IMG/VR virus record: IMGVR_UViG_3300024346_003735
Coordinates: 1-23,565 of that record
From: a virus
Direction: 5' to 3' (one strand)
Length of the DNA: 23,565 nucleotides
The notes below the pieces were generated by a model. It was not told the origin of the DNA. It made no database searches and saw only the letters and a list, made by a program, of their open reading frames with translations. The stretch's first letter is position 1. Each line of letters opens with the position of its first letter. Shown here one piece after another: positions 14,449 to 23,271 of the stretch. Both the position numbers and the translations under genes were made by a program.

Positions 14449-14836
14449 CGAACCAACTAGACTAAGTGGTGTTGTGCCTAAAGGATGGGGATACGAATTA
14501 ATTTGGGCTACTAATGAAAAATATTGTGGTAAAATTATGTTCTTTGAAAAAGAAGGGGCAATGTTTTCAATGCACTTTCACAAAGAAAAAGATGAAACTT
14601 GGTTTGTAAATAGTGGCAAATTTAAAGTACAATGGATTGACACTGCAACAGCAGGACTTCATGAACAAGAATTAAATGAAGGCGATGTTTGGCACAATCC
14701 TCCATTGCAACCACATAGATTAATTTGCATGAAAGCAGACTCAAGTATTACTGAAGTATCAACACCAGACAGTGTTGAAGATAATTATCGTGTTGCACCT
14801 GGTGACACACAACGAACTGCACCTACAGATGGCTAG
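14438..14836 (+). CDS. Cupin, phosphomannose-isomerase-like; candidate heptose phosphate isomerase
   Basis: A single cupin domain of 132 aa. Metal-binding motif 1 is MHFHKEKDETWFV (H46, H48, E53) and motif 2 is EGDVWHNPPLQPHRL (H93). The entry strand GWGYELIW and the end ITEVSTPDSVEDNYRVAPGD resemble the cupin domain of type II mannose-6-phosphate isomerase (PWG-x-Y..., EVQ...ED-x-R...D..GR). The family interconverts ketose and aldose phosphates with manno configuration. It overlaps hldD by 11 bases and gmhB by 8, so it belongs to the heptose operon. The operon otherwise lacks the sedoheptulose-7-phosphate isomerase step (GmhA); this cupin could supply it, but binding or regulatory cupins of sugar operons are alternatives. 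Confidence 0.75.
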   Translation: MENNEPTRLSGVVPKGWGYELIWATNEKYCGKIMFFEKEGAMFSMHFHKEKDETWFVNSGKFKVQWIDTATAGLHEQELNEGDVWHNPPLQPHRLICMKADSSITEVSTPDSVEDNYRVAPGDTQRTAPTDG

Positions 14837-15479
14837 TGTTTATCAATGGGGACAACCTAAAGCACAGCCTCAAACAATAACACCTAAAGAAGTAAACATG
14901 AAAGAAGGCTATATTGCACCTAAGTGTGTAATAGGTCTTGATCGTGATGGTGTTATTAATGTTGATAGAGGCACTTATACATATCGTCCAGAAGACTTTC
15001 AGCCTATTGAAAATAGTTTAAGTGCAATTGCTAAACTACGTATGCTCGGACATAAAATAGCTATAATTACTAATCAAGGCGGAATTGAAAAAGGATTGTT
15101 TACACAGTATGATGTTGACAATGTACATAACCATATGTTTAATTTATTAGGAGAAGCGGGATGTCCTAGTATTGATGCAATATATTATAGTATGAGCAGC
15201 AGAAAAAATGACGAATGGGCAAAGCCAAATCTTGGAATGTTTAAACGATGTGAAAAAGAACACCCGCACGTTAAGTTTAAAACAGGATACTATGTAGGCG
15301 ATAAAATGAGCGATCTAAAAGCTGCATTTAAATTAGGTGCAAAACCTGTGTTAGTTCGTACAGGATATGGCAAGCAAACTGAAAAAGAGTTAAACAAGTT
15401 TTCTTACCGTGACATAAAGAAAAAGACCATCGTATTTGATGATCTTAATTCTTTTGCAAATTACATGGAAACGCTTTAA
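14829..15479 (+). CDS. gmhB: D-glycero-beta-D-manno-heptose 1,7-bisphosphate 7-phosphatase, GmhB-like
   Basis: This HAD-family phosphatase removes the C7 phosphate between the two HldE reactions. Visible motifs in the 216-aa product are LDRDGVINVDRG (motif I, nucleophile D38, acid D40), ITNQGGIEKG (motif II, 80-89), AKPNLGMF (K132), VGDKMSDLKAA (motif III/IV, 156-166) and VLVRTGYGK. Family GmhB enzymes usually carry a Cys/His zinc loop before the KP-x-PGM motif; here that loop reads YYSMSSRKNDEW and has no Cys or His. The start at 14829 overlaps the cupin gene by 8 bases. An alternative ATG at 14898 (MKEGYIAPK) has a weak AAGAAG upstream and gives a length closer to the family start. The stop overlaps the convergent 2143-aa gene. 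Confidence 0.88.
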   Translation: MASVYQWGQPKAQPQTITPKEVNMKEGYIAPKCVIGLDRDGVINVDRGTYTYRPEDFQPIENSLSAIAKLRMLGHKIAIITNQGGIEKGLFTQYDVDNVHNHMFNLLGEAGCPSIDAIYYSMSSRKNDEWAKPNLGMFKRCEKEHPHVKFKTGYYVGDKMSDLKAAFKLGAKPVLVRTGYGKQTEKELNKFSYRDIKKKTIVFDDLNSFANYMETL

Positions 15480-18400
15480 GCCTGCGCTTCACCCCATTTA
15501 AGTAGTATGTTTGATTTTAGCTCACCGCCACTCACTTTATAAATGTTAATAGCTAACACGTCTGGACCATTTGGGAATGTTCCTCTACCACCTAGTGGAG
15601 TGTTTGTAAGTTCTTTCAACTCAGCTAATGATAGTGTTGAACGTTCACCCGGTACAGCAATGAATGAGAACACTGTCTCACCCGGCTGTGCATATGGTGG
15701 TTGACTAAATTCAAAGTTAAACACATCACCTGGGCTAACTGTACCAGTATATGAACTGTTAAAGTTCACTTTATAATACGAAATTTGACCGCCGCCGCTA
15801 CCAAATAAGTGCGGGCCTTCTACACTTGATACAGCAACGTTTGCAGGGAAACTAACATCACTTTGGTTAGTCGGATTACCGCCTGCATCACTTAACGGTG
15901 TACCTGCTTTAGCACCTGTTGCGTTCCATACACTTTCAGTAAAGTATGCAAATGAACCGTTACTAGAATCACCACCTTTTTCAAATGTTTGGTTTACACC
16001 ATTACCCGAATTTGCATTTGGTCTTTGTGTAAAGTATACTAGATATCTTCCATACTGTGTTTGATCAAAGATACTTTGAATGGCTGTTCCTCCAGGAAAA
16101 TAATCGCCGCCGCCAGCACCGTCACTAATTAAATCACCAACTTCTAAGTTTGCTAGTTCCCACGAAGCCTGTGTAAAGTATCCATAGTTTCTGTTTGTTC
16201 TAAAGTTCCACCATGGCATTAATGTTGCTGTTGTAGTTGCTTTAGACATAACAGTAGCAGTTGTATACGTAGCAGTGTCACCACTATTCCAACTAATACC
16301 ACCACCTGATGCAATCTGTGCAAAACTTGGCTGTCCACCTTGAGCAACACCACTTAGTCCGGCCCAGTTAACATCTCCAGGGTTAAGTGGATAGTTTTGA
16401 GGGTTAAGAACACCCTCAACAATCACGCCGCCTGTAATTGGAGCGTTTGAGTTATCTGGATCAATACCATCCGAAGTAATCTCAAGTCCTTGTAGTAGTA
16501 ACTGCGCTCTGTTTAGTAGTTCTCTTTCACCTAAGTCTCCAACAATAGCGTTTGAAACACTAGGTGCTAGTCTAAGCATAAATGCTGTCTGTCTAGTTGT
16601 ACTAACTGTGATGCCTGTTTCAGCGTAACTAAAGATATAACCGCGATCTTCATCAAAGCCGCCGTCTGTAATAAACGCTGAACCCCAGTGTGATATAAGT
16701 GGCGTAACTGTATTACTAATTAACACAACACCTGTTGCTTCAGCGTGTGTAGCTGCTACACCGCCATTATATATTCGATCTGCGCCAGCTTGGAAGTTTG
16801 TTAATGAAGCTGCTCTAACAACACCTGTTAGTGTGTTTCCTGATCTAGCATCAAACGACATAACTTCGTTATCAATATACACTGTTCCCCAGTCTGGGAA
16901 GAACGATGCGTCTTCTAATACTATAGTATTTTGATCTATAGTCATTGCTGATGCTAATTTACCTGGAGGTCCTTCGTTAGTAACTTCGTAACGTACTGGC
17001 AAGTTACCTGAGCGCATAAACGCTTCTGTGTTTACGTTTGAGTTACGCATTCTGTGACAGAATACAAAGTTACCATCTGATCCACGTAACATGAAGTCAA
17101 TAAAACCAGCACCATACCAACTGTACTGAATACCAATCATTTGCATTTTAGCAATATCAATATCGTAACCACTTGGTCCGTTGCCGTCAAGTGTATCTAG
17201 GTTAAAGTCTTTTTGTTTTGCTTTTTTATCAACAACTAAATTCATTTTTGCGCCACTAATTGTACCAACGCCTCTCCAGTCAGGAGAAACTGATAATTCA
17301 GTTTCACTAATTACATTAGTAATAACGTGTGTCATACCTTTAATAACAACACGGTCGCCTGCTTTAAGTTGTTCTCTAAATCTTGTTCCTACACCAATAA
17401 CTTCGTTATTGTTAGTTTGCATTGTAATAGTGCCTGAAATTTGCTTAGTTGATGTACGTTGACATACTTGAACATTTGTTCCGTCATATTCCCAATAAAT
17501 TCCGTTTTGATCATCAAAGATTCCTGAGCGTACTGTAGCACCGTGCCATGAAACAACACTCATTTGTGCGCCAAATCCTAGTACTGCTGTTGTAGAACCT
17601 AATCTACGCTGCGATCTTACTTGGAATGATCTTTCGTCAATAACGTCAACAACTTCATAATCAAAGTTTGGTGGAACAGCCGTTTCTGATCCACTGTTAT
17701 ATCCTGGAGTTTTTACTCCTAACAATCTAACAATGCCGCCAACTTGTACTCCGTGATCGTTATCATCTGTAGTAACTGTAATAGTAGAGCCAACTTCAAC
17801 ACCATCAGCAGTTACATTTGCAAGATCATAACTTGGTGCAAATAACGCACCAGTTGTATACATAATGCCTTTACCTGATTGATATCTAATATACTTTTTA
17901 CTTTGACGTATTGCCTGTGCGCCGTGTTGTGGTCCACCAGTACCTAGTTGTACACCTCCGTCGTATGGTCTGTGTATAAAGAATGAGTCAGGTCTTGGAT
18001 AAACAATTCCTGATATAATTTCAGTACTAGCATCAATTGCGCCTGGTGCTCTTGCTGTATATCTTAATTTGTTAATATCTGGTATATCTGTTGCAAAGAA
18101 TGATCCACTTGCAAGTGCATGGTTATTAGAACCGTCATCCGAAGTAACAGTAGTAATAAACGAATCACCTGGAACAAATCCGTGTGCGTTAGCAAATGTG
18201 ATTTCTAAAGTAGCAAGTGCAGAGTATGAAATTGCTTCAGTAACTGCTATTGGTGCAGTCGATGCTTGCGACATCAAAATAGTTGATATTAGATCTAAGT
18301 TAGAACCTGGTGCACCTGTACCAGTATGTGTGACAGTTTCAATTTCTCCGCCTGCACCGACTGTTGAAACTGTTACATCAATATCGTTTGACGGCGTTGC

Positions 18401-21400
18401 TCCATCTACTAAGTTACCAGCTACTGTTAATCTATCACCAATTGCGTATCCTGTACCAGCATTTGCTGCACTTACAGTATCGTACACTGCAAAGTTTTTA
18501 GCAACAGTAAATGTTGCACTTGATCCAACAGGAACATTGTTAAGGCCTGCTACATCAGTAAATGTGCCGCCCGGTGTAGCTGTTGTACCTGCAGAGTTAA
18601 TAGTTGTAATTACACCTGTTGTTAGTGCATCAACTGCACTAATTGTAATAGTTAAATCGTTTGCCGGCGTTGCTCCGCCTAAGAATGTACCTAATATTTT
18701 TAATTCTTGGTTAGCGTTATAAAGTGTACCAGCATTATTAATAGCTACAACATAGTTATTAGATACAATAGAAACATCAAAAGTAGCTCCTAAACCTTGT
18801 CTATTTGAACCACTTACTGCTAAGGCTTCGCCGTCTGTTGAACCAGTACCTGCTATACTAGCAACTGTAATTTCACCTGTTCCGCTAACATTATCAAATG
18901 TGATAGTTGCGTCATTTGCTGGCGATGTGCCACCTAGTTTGTCACCTGTAACAGTAAACGTTTCTGTAGGCAAATAGTTTTGTCCACCATTGTCTACACT
19001 AACTGCATAAAAGCCATTACCGTTAGTAATTGTTAATGATGCAAATTCACCTGTGCTACCTGAATATGTAGCATTAGGACCACCTGCTCTAGTTGCATTA
19101 CCGCCACTTGTATAAGAAGAGTGTGCAGATGAATCATAATTTGTTGATAGTGTTGGGTCTGTAAATATTGAAAATGTTGTACTGTTTATTACATTAACAT
19201 AAACGCCTTGAGCGTTTATTTCAGTCATTCCAACTACATCAGTAATTGTAACAAATTGTCCATTTGTTAATTGCGATGTATCTGCAACAGTAATTACAGC
19301 AGGACTAGCCTGTGTAATATTAGTAATTGGTAATTGAACATAGCCTATTTGACTAACATTACCATAATTGTTAATTACACTTGGTGAAGCACCTGCATAT
19401 GTTAATGAAGTAATGTCGCCAGTGCCGCCTACAGCTACAACACTTACAGATAAGTCGTTTGTTTCGTCGATACCGCCTAATGCCGAACCTAGTACTTTAA
19501 TTACGTCACCTACTGCATAGCCACTATCAGTTGCTGAACTTGCTATTGCTACACTACTAAAGTTGCCTGCTGTCCAGTTTACATCAAGTAATGCTCCAGT
19601 ACCTGTTCCACCTTGCGGTGTAGCAGTTGTACCTGTTATAGATAATGATCCATCCCAATGTACACCTGTATGTGAAAATGTAGAAACTCCACCACCAGCT
19701 GTTACGGCTGTAATTGTTATTATTATGTTATTAGTACCAGTTGTACCGCCTGCATTTAAACCATCAATTGTTATTCTGTCACCGTTGGCATATCCTGTAC
19801 CTGCTGTATTAACTGTAACTGTATAAGATCTTTCAGCGTTTTGGTCAAGTGTAATATCAAATGTTGCACTAGTACCTGTTGGGTTTACATTACTTGCTGC
19901 AACACCTGTATATGTCTTTTTATTAGGTACTAATGTACTTGAAAAGTTTCCATCAAAATCAATATAGTTTGCTCCAACAGTGGAAATGTTTATAGCATCT
20001 CCATTACCTTTATCAGCTGATAAGTTAGCTAATACACCAGTTACATCATCAAGATATACTCTATTCTCGCCTGGGTTTACAGTTTCAGTTATTGCTGGAG
20101 TTATATATGTTCCACCGCCGGCGCTAGTATCAATAATACCAGTTACCTGTGAACCTACAGGAATATTACCATTAGTTAATGGTGAACCAACTTCTGGAGC
20201 AGGGCCATCAAATGGAATTATAGTTGCACCTGTTGGAATATTTAATTGTGCGTTCATTACTCCGTTACTACCATTACTTTGAATAGTAAAGTTAGCTGTA
20301 CCAACGTTAGCACCTGTATAAAAGCCTGCTTTTCTTAATTGTGTATATGTAGTAGTTAATATTTCACCATTTGCTGTACCTACTTTTGCTTTTGCATAAA
20401 AGTTAAATGTAGAAGTAGTCGGCGTTGCGTTAATAATAAAGCTACCTTCAGCTCTTGCAGCACCAGTGATTGAATTCTCTAACGCTTTAATAGTTATAGG
20501 ATCGCCTGCTACAAACCCATGTGGGCCTTGCGTAGTTACTGTAATTAATGATTGACCAACACCTTCTGAGCCTGTGGATGCATCAGTTACAACTAAAATA
20601 ACTTCGGTATCAGTACCTGGTATTTCGTATACACTTGGGTATCCGCGCAATGTTCCAATAGCACTCCACTTAGTAGGCTGTAGACCATATTCAAAGTCAG
20701 CGTCAAGCATTGATTTTGGTTCAGCAGTTCTACCTCTTTCAATAGCATCTGTACCAAAATCAAATGGTCGTGTTCTAACTTCTCTTTCTTCTACAAAAAT
20801 TTGTAAATCGTCTGTTGCTGAATGACCAGTAGTAGAATAATTTAATTTAACAGTTGTAACACCGTCTGTAGTTTCTAAGAATTTTAAAAAGTCGGTATCA
20901 ATTCCGTGATCCATTATTGTTACAACACCGCCTTGTGTGGCACTACCAAAGTTGTAAATAATTTCGTTTGTAATTGTGTTTGTAATTAATAGCAATTCAT
21001 TTGACTGCCATTTGCCTTGTATTTTAACATTGCCTACACCAAGATATATCTTTTTAGGTAATCCGCCTAATCCGTTTGTTATTGTATCTACAGTATTAAA
21101 TACTAAAGTATTAATTTTTGCATTTGGACCAGCTGTTACGCCGTTTGCTGTAGCAGTATTAAATGTATGTAATGAAGTATCAGATGATACACCAACATTA
21201 ACAGTAATCGTAGTTGAAGTTACTGCTGTAATTTCAAGTGGCGCATAATAAAAACCGTCTTTGCCAGTAGCATTAGGAACCCCTGAAGCTCTTGGATAAG
21301 GATGCAGTGTTGCGTTGCCGTCTAATGCACATGTAAATGTAACTGCTCCTGGAGCAATAAAGATTTCGTCACCAACAGATAATGTATGTGTACCAATAGT

Positions 21401-21907
21401 TAGTGACATCACTCCTGTTTGTGGTTTATATGTTCCGTTTGTTGGAGTAAATTGCTGCAATGTCTCAGATGCTGTTCCTGAAAGATCCTGAGTTACTTCT
21501 GTGTTTGCTGCTGAGTATGCTACCTGTGGGAAAATATTGTCTTTAATTAAGTTGCCGATCCACGTATGAGTTTGTATTTCAGGCTGTCGATCACCGTCAA
21601 CTTGTGCAACATCTTGATCCCAATAGTATTTAATGTTGTTTATTACAGTTTCATTACCGCCGTATCTTAAATCAGTCAAGTAAGCATCAATAATATAACC
21701 AACATCTCTTTGACATTTTGCTTCGTTATATGTATAACCTACAAAGCCCGATACGTTTGCTGCTACTTGTGCAGCAATCCATGCAGTTGATTCTTTTTGT
21801 ATAAATTCTTTGTTTGCACTTAACAAAGCGTAAGCGTTTGGATAACGATTATCGTTTGCTCCAATGCCCGGTTTAAATACATAATTTTTTATCTGTGTTT
21901 TTGCCAT
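15476..21907 (-). CDS. Very large repeat-containing virion protein (2143 aa), tail fibre or baseplate type
   Basis: The N-terminal ~100 residues (IKNYVFKPGIGANDNRYPN, then RDVGYIIDAYLTDLRYGGN) and the conserved-looking region at ~1250-1750 (FFIHRPYDGGVQLGTGGPQ, KKYIRYQSGKG, IQYSWYGAGFIDFMLRGSDG, LRLAPSVSNAIVGDLGERELLNRAQ) match, as I recall, giant structural proteins of T4-like marine phages. In between, about residues 690-1220 hold five imperfect repeats of a beta-rich unit with the core AGTGYAxGD..xVxG..LGG...ND. HGF-x-x-GD modules occur near residues 465 and 1245. An FCCH-like module (VADTSQLTNGQFVTITDV) sits between repeats 2 and 3. No enzyme motif is seen. A particle-surface, possibly receptor-contacting, role is inferred. 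Codon use and frame are continuous throughout. Confidence 0.85.
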   Translation of the reverse strand: MAKTQIKNYVFKPGIGANDNRYPNAYALLSANKEFIQKESTAWIAAQVAANVSGFVGYTYNEAKCQRDVGYIIDAYLTDLRYGGNETVINNIKYYWDQDVAQVDGDRQPEIQTHTWIGNLIKDNIFPQVAYSAANTEVTQDLSGTASETLQQFTPTNGTYKPQTGVMSLTIGTHTLSVGDEIFIAPGAVTFTCALDGNATLHPYPRASGVPNATGKDGFYYAPLEITAVTSTTITVNVGVSSDTSLHTFNTATANGVTAGPNAKINTLVFNTVDTITNGLGGLPKKIYLGVGNVKIQGKWQSNELLLITNTITNEIIYNFGSATQGGVVTIMDHGIDTDFLKFLETTDGVTTVKLNYSTTGHSATDDLQIFVEEREVRTRPFDFGTDAIERGRTAEPKSMLDADFEYGLQPTKWSAIGTLRGYPSVYEIPGTDTEVILVVTDASTGSEGVGQSLITVTTQGPHGFVAGDPITIKALENSITGAARAEGSFIINATPTTSTFNFYAKAKVGTANGEILTTTYTQLRKAGFYTGANVGTANFTIQSNGSNGVMNAQLNIPTGATIIPFDGPAPEVGSPLTNGNIPVGSQVTGIIDTSAGGGTYITPAITETVNPGENRVYLDDVTGVLANLSADKGNGDAINISTVGANYIDFDGNFSSTLVPNKKTYTGVAASNVNPTGTSATFDITLDQNAERSYTVTVNTAGTGYANGDRITIDGLNAGGTTGTNNIIITITAVTAGGGVSTFSHTGVHWDGSLSITGTTATPQGGTGTGALLDVNWTAGNFSSVAIASSATDSGYAVGDVIKVLGSALGGIDETNDLSVSVVAVGGTGDITSLTYAGASPSVINNYGNVSQIGYVQLPITNITQASPAVITVADTSQLTNGQFVTITDVVGMTEINAQGVYVNVINSTTFSIFTDPTLSTNYDSSAHSSYTSGGNATRAGGPNATYSGSTGEFASLTITNGNGFYAVSVDNGGQNYLPTETFTVTGDKLGGTSPANDATITFDNVSGTGEITVASIAGTGSTDGEALAVSGSNRQGLGATFDVSIVSNNYVVAINNAGTLYNANQELKILGTFLGGATPANDLTITISAVDALTTGVITTINSAGTTATPGGTFTDVAGLNNVPVGSSATFTVAKNFAVYDTVSAANAGTGYAIGDRLTVAGNLVDGATPSNDIDVTVSTVGAGGEIETVTHTGTGAPGSNLDLISTILMSQASTAPIAVTEAISYSALATLEITFANAHGFVPGDSFITTVTSDDGSNNHALASGSFFATDIPDINKLRYTARAPGAIDASTEIISGIVYPRPDSFFIHRPYDGGVQLGTGGPQHGAQAIRQSKKYIRYQSGKGIMYTTGALFAPSYDLANVTADGVEVGSTITVTTDDNDHGVQVGGIVRLLGVKTPGYNSGSETAVPPNFDYEVVDVIDERSFQVRSQRRLGSTTAVLGFGAQMSVVSWHGATVRSGIFDDQNGIYWEYDGTNVQVCQRTSTKQISGTITMQTNNNEVIGVGTRFREQLKAGDRVVIKGMTHVITNVISETELSVSPDWRGVGTISGAKMNLVVDKKAKQKDFNLDTLDGNGPSGYDIDIAKMQMIGIQYSWYGAGFIDFMLRGSDGNFVFCHRMRNSNVNTEAFMRSGNLPVRYEVTNEGPPGKLASAMTIDQNTIVLEDASFFPDWGTVYIDNEVMSFDARSGNTLTGVVRAASLTNFQAGADRIYNGGVAATHAEATGVVLISNTVTPLISHWGSAFITDGGFDEDRGYIFSYAETGITVSTTRQTAFMLRLAPSVSNAIVGDLGERELLNRAQLLLQGLEITSDGIDPDNSNAPITGGVIVEGVLNPQNYPLNPGDVNWAGLSGVAQGGQPSFAQIASGGGISWNSGDTATYTTATVMSKATTTATLMPWWNFRTNRNYGYFTQASWELANLEVGDLISDGAGGGDYFPGGTAIQSIFDQTQYGRYLVYFTQRPNANSGNGVNQTFEKGGDSSNGSFAYFTESVWNATGAKAGTPLSDAGGNPTNQSDVSFPANVAVSSVEGPHLFGSGGGQISYYKVNFNSSYTGTVSPGDVFNFEFSQPPYAQPGETVFSFIAVPGERSTLSLAELKELTNTPLGGRGTFPNGPDVLAINIYKVSGGELKSNILLKWGEAQA
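18250..19850 (-). repeat. Five imperfect protein repeats inside the 2143-aa gene
   Basis: The repeated core reads NAGTGYA-x-GDRLTV-x-G, then a Gly-Gly pair, then a-x-NDI-x-VTV. Its conserved GYA-x-GD positions lie near 19780, 19515, 18975, 18710 and 18445. Spacing is about 265 bases, except between copies 2 and 3 (about 540), where an FCCH-like insert lies. Conservation is at protein level, not as DNA direct repeats. Confidence 0.75.
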
Positions 21908-21910
21908 GTT

Positions 21911-22795
21911 TTATAATCCAAATGCTATTGCTAGTGATAGTGCCTGACTATCGACGTAATCTTTATTAGTAACACTAGAGCCTACTGTAGGTGCAGTTGC
22001 TATTGTAGCCGCTGAAAACGCCGCTGCTGCTGGCGTTGTATTACCTATGACTGTATTGTCTATTGTACTGTTATTTATAGTAACTGCAAGACCTGAAGAA
22101 TTTAATTCACCAAGTTTTGTGTCTGCTATTTGTAAAATTATTTTGTTTGCTGCGTTAATATCTAAGTTTGTTGTAGAATCTAACTTAGCTATACCAATGC
22201 CGGACACATTTAATTGCCCGCCTACATATAAGTCTTCAGCAATGCCTACGCCGCCGGCTACAGTAAGTGCGCCTGTTGTTGTACTAGTTGCTGCTGTAGT
22301 TGATGTAATAGATGCTGAACCAAATAATCCTGTTGGATTTTCAACTGTGATTGTTCCATACACAGTACCATCTGCGTTACCATAATATAATACATCAGGT
22401 GCATTTGACGGAATAGAAACATATAAAGTTCCATCGCTTTTGCCCTGTGAGTCAGCAAGTGTTGTGCCATCTGAGTGTCTTAACCCGTTTGTATAAGCAA
22501 CTGGATTTGCTCCTACAGCACTAAAAATATTCATAGTAATTGTACTAAGCTCTAAGTCAAATGTCTTAGTACCATTTCTATAAAGTGTTATTGATGGGTT
22601 ATTTGCTCCACCACCGTCTATTCTAAAGTTTCCGCCGCTTTCAGTTACTGCAAAGTCGGTAACAAATGCATCGTCGTCACTAACTACTTCTAATGTAATT
22701 GATCTAGCGGTAATGTTTCCAAGCTCGTCTACTGTAAAGGACGGGCTATCGAATCCATATTCTGACTTAAATGCGTTATTTACAATTGTTGGCAT
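21911..22795 (-). CDS. Tail-fibre-like structural protein (294 aa)
   Basis: This is a beta-rich, Thr/Ala/Gly/Ser-rich protein without Cys or enzymatic motifs. It contains FTVDELGNITARSITLE near the start, ITLYRNGTKTFDLEL (about 68-82), DGTLYVSIP, and the module TTTGALTVAGGVGIAEDLYVG followed by GQLNVSG (about 172-200). That module is common in fibre and particle proteins of marine T4-like phages. The C-terminus VTNKDYVDSQALSLAIAF is the NKDYVD motif often seen at the end of fibre domains near trimerisation or chaperone-type tails. The start at 22795 has AGGAG 6 bases upstream and a late promoter. The stop (21911-21913) is 3 bases from the ATG of the 2143-aa gene, so the two are one operon and probably neighbouring components. 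Confidence 0.8.
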   Translation of the reverse strand: MPTIVNNAFKSEYGFDSPSFTVDELGNITARSITLEVVSDDDAFVTDFAVTESGGNFRIDGGGANNPSITLYRNGTKTFDLELSTITMNIFSAVGANPVAYTNGLRHSDGTTLADSQGKSDGTLYVSIPSNAPDVLYYGNADGTVYGTITVENPTGLFGSASITSTTAATSTTTGALTVAGGVGIAEDLYVGGQLNVSGIGIAKLDSTTNLDINAANKIILQIADTKLGELNSSGLAVTINNSTIDNTVIGNTTPAAAAFSAATIATAPTVGSSVTNKDYVDSQALSLAIAFGL

Positions 22796-22813
22796 ACGTT
22801 ACTCCTACAAGTA

Positions 22814-22821
22814 TATTTATC
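22814..22821 (-). promoter_or_regulatory. T4-type late promoter for the 294-aa and 2143-aa genes
   Basis: GATAAATA on the minus strand; the predicted start is near 22808, giving a leader of about 13 bases that contains AGGAG. TTATC-A-GATAA around it forms a near-palindrome like the one at 9400-9420. Confidence 0.6.
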
Positions 22822-22832
22822 AGATAATACTA

Positions 22833-23246
22833 TTAAGGAGTTAGCGGGTTTTGATTGTGGAAGTACTGTGCTGTATAAATTACTTTTACACCAAGATTTG
22901 CATCAGCTGGTGATGTAGTAGCTGGATTTAGGATGATATCAACATGACTATCATTTACTACAGCACTTACTGTAAGTAAATCTCTTAATGTATTATTTCT
23001 AGCATATACGACCACACTAGCTTTGTCTCTAGTAGCAGTTACTAAAACTTTAATTATCTCTTTATTATTAGAGTCAAGGTCTGCAGATATTGTATATTCA
23101 GCTGACGAAAATGATCCCATATGCCATCTATCAAGCAACGTATCTACGTATACTTGTTTCCAGGGTCCGTTATGTGATGTACCTAAATTATTTTTAAATA
23201 ACAAAGTATTTTGTAAGCCTGCTTTTATATATGCGCCAATATCCAT
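22833..23246 (-). CDS. Conserved T4-like marine phage structural protein (137 aa)
   Basis: The protein has a family-like pattern: GLQNTLLFKNNLG, GPWKQVYVDTLLDRWHMGSF, SSAEYTISADLDSNNKEIIKVLVTAT (read as a beta-sandwich) and a C-terminal VKVIYTAQYFHNQNPL. I recall close relatives in cyanophage-type myoviruses next to fibre and baseplate genes, described as virion proteins without a T4 counterpart. No catalytic or membrane segment is visible. It has AGGG about 10 bases before the ATG and its own late promoter, and lies in the same direction as the fibre genes downstream. A baseplate or fibre-attachment role is an inference from context. Confidence 0.75.
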   Translation of the reverse strand: MDIGAYIKAGLQNTLLFKNNLGTSHNGPWKQVYVDTLLDRWHMGSFSSAEYTISADLDSNNKEIIKVLVTATRDKASVVVYARNNTLRDLLTVSAVVNDSHVDIILNPATTSPADANLGVKVIYTAQYFHNQNPLTP

Positions 23247-23271
23247 TATATTTTATCCCTAACTGATATAA

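Noticed and set aside
18069-18722. 217-codon rightward open frame opposite the 2143-aa gene, and similar ones at 6470-6865, 17181-17462, 19563-19826 and 22047-22385
   Set aside because: These are antisense frames kept open by the Thr/Ala/Gly/Val-rich composition of the real genes; they lack ribosome binding sites and resemble no protein family.
18250-19850. CRISPR-like or DNA-level tandem repeats
   Set aside because: The units are similar only as protein, have no constant short DNA repeat, and are in one continuous reading frame.
22258-22470. 70-codon Gln/Leu/His-rich leftward frame in the 294-aa fibre gene
   Set aside because: Low-complexity frame-shifted shadow of the Thr/Ala-rich fibre sequence.
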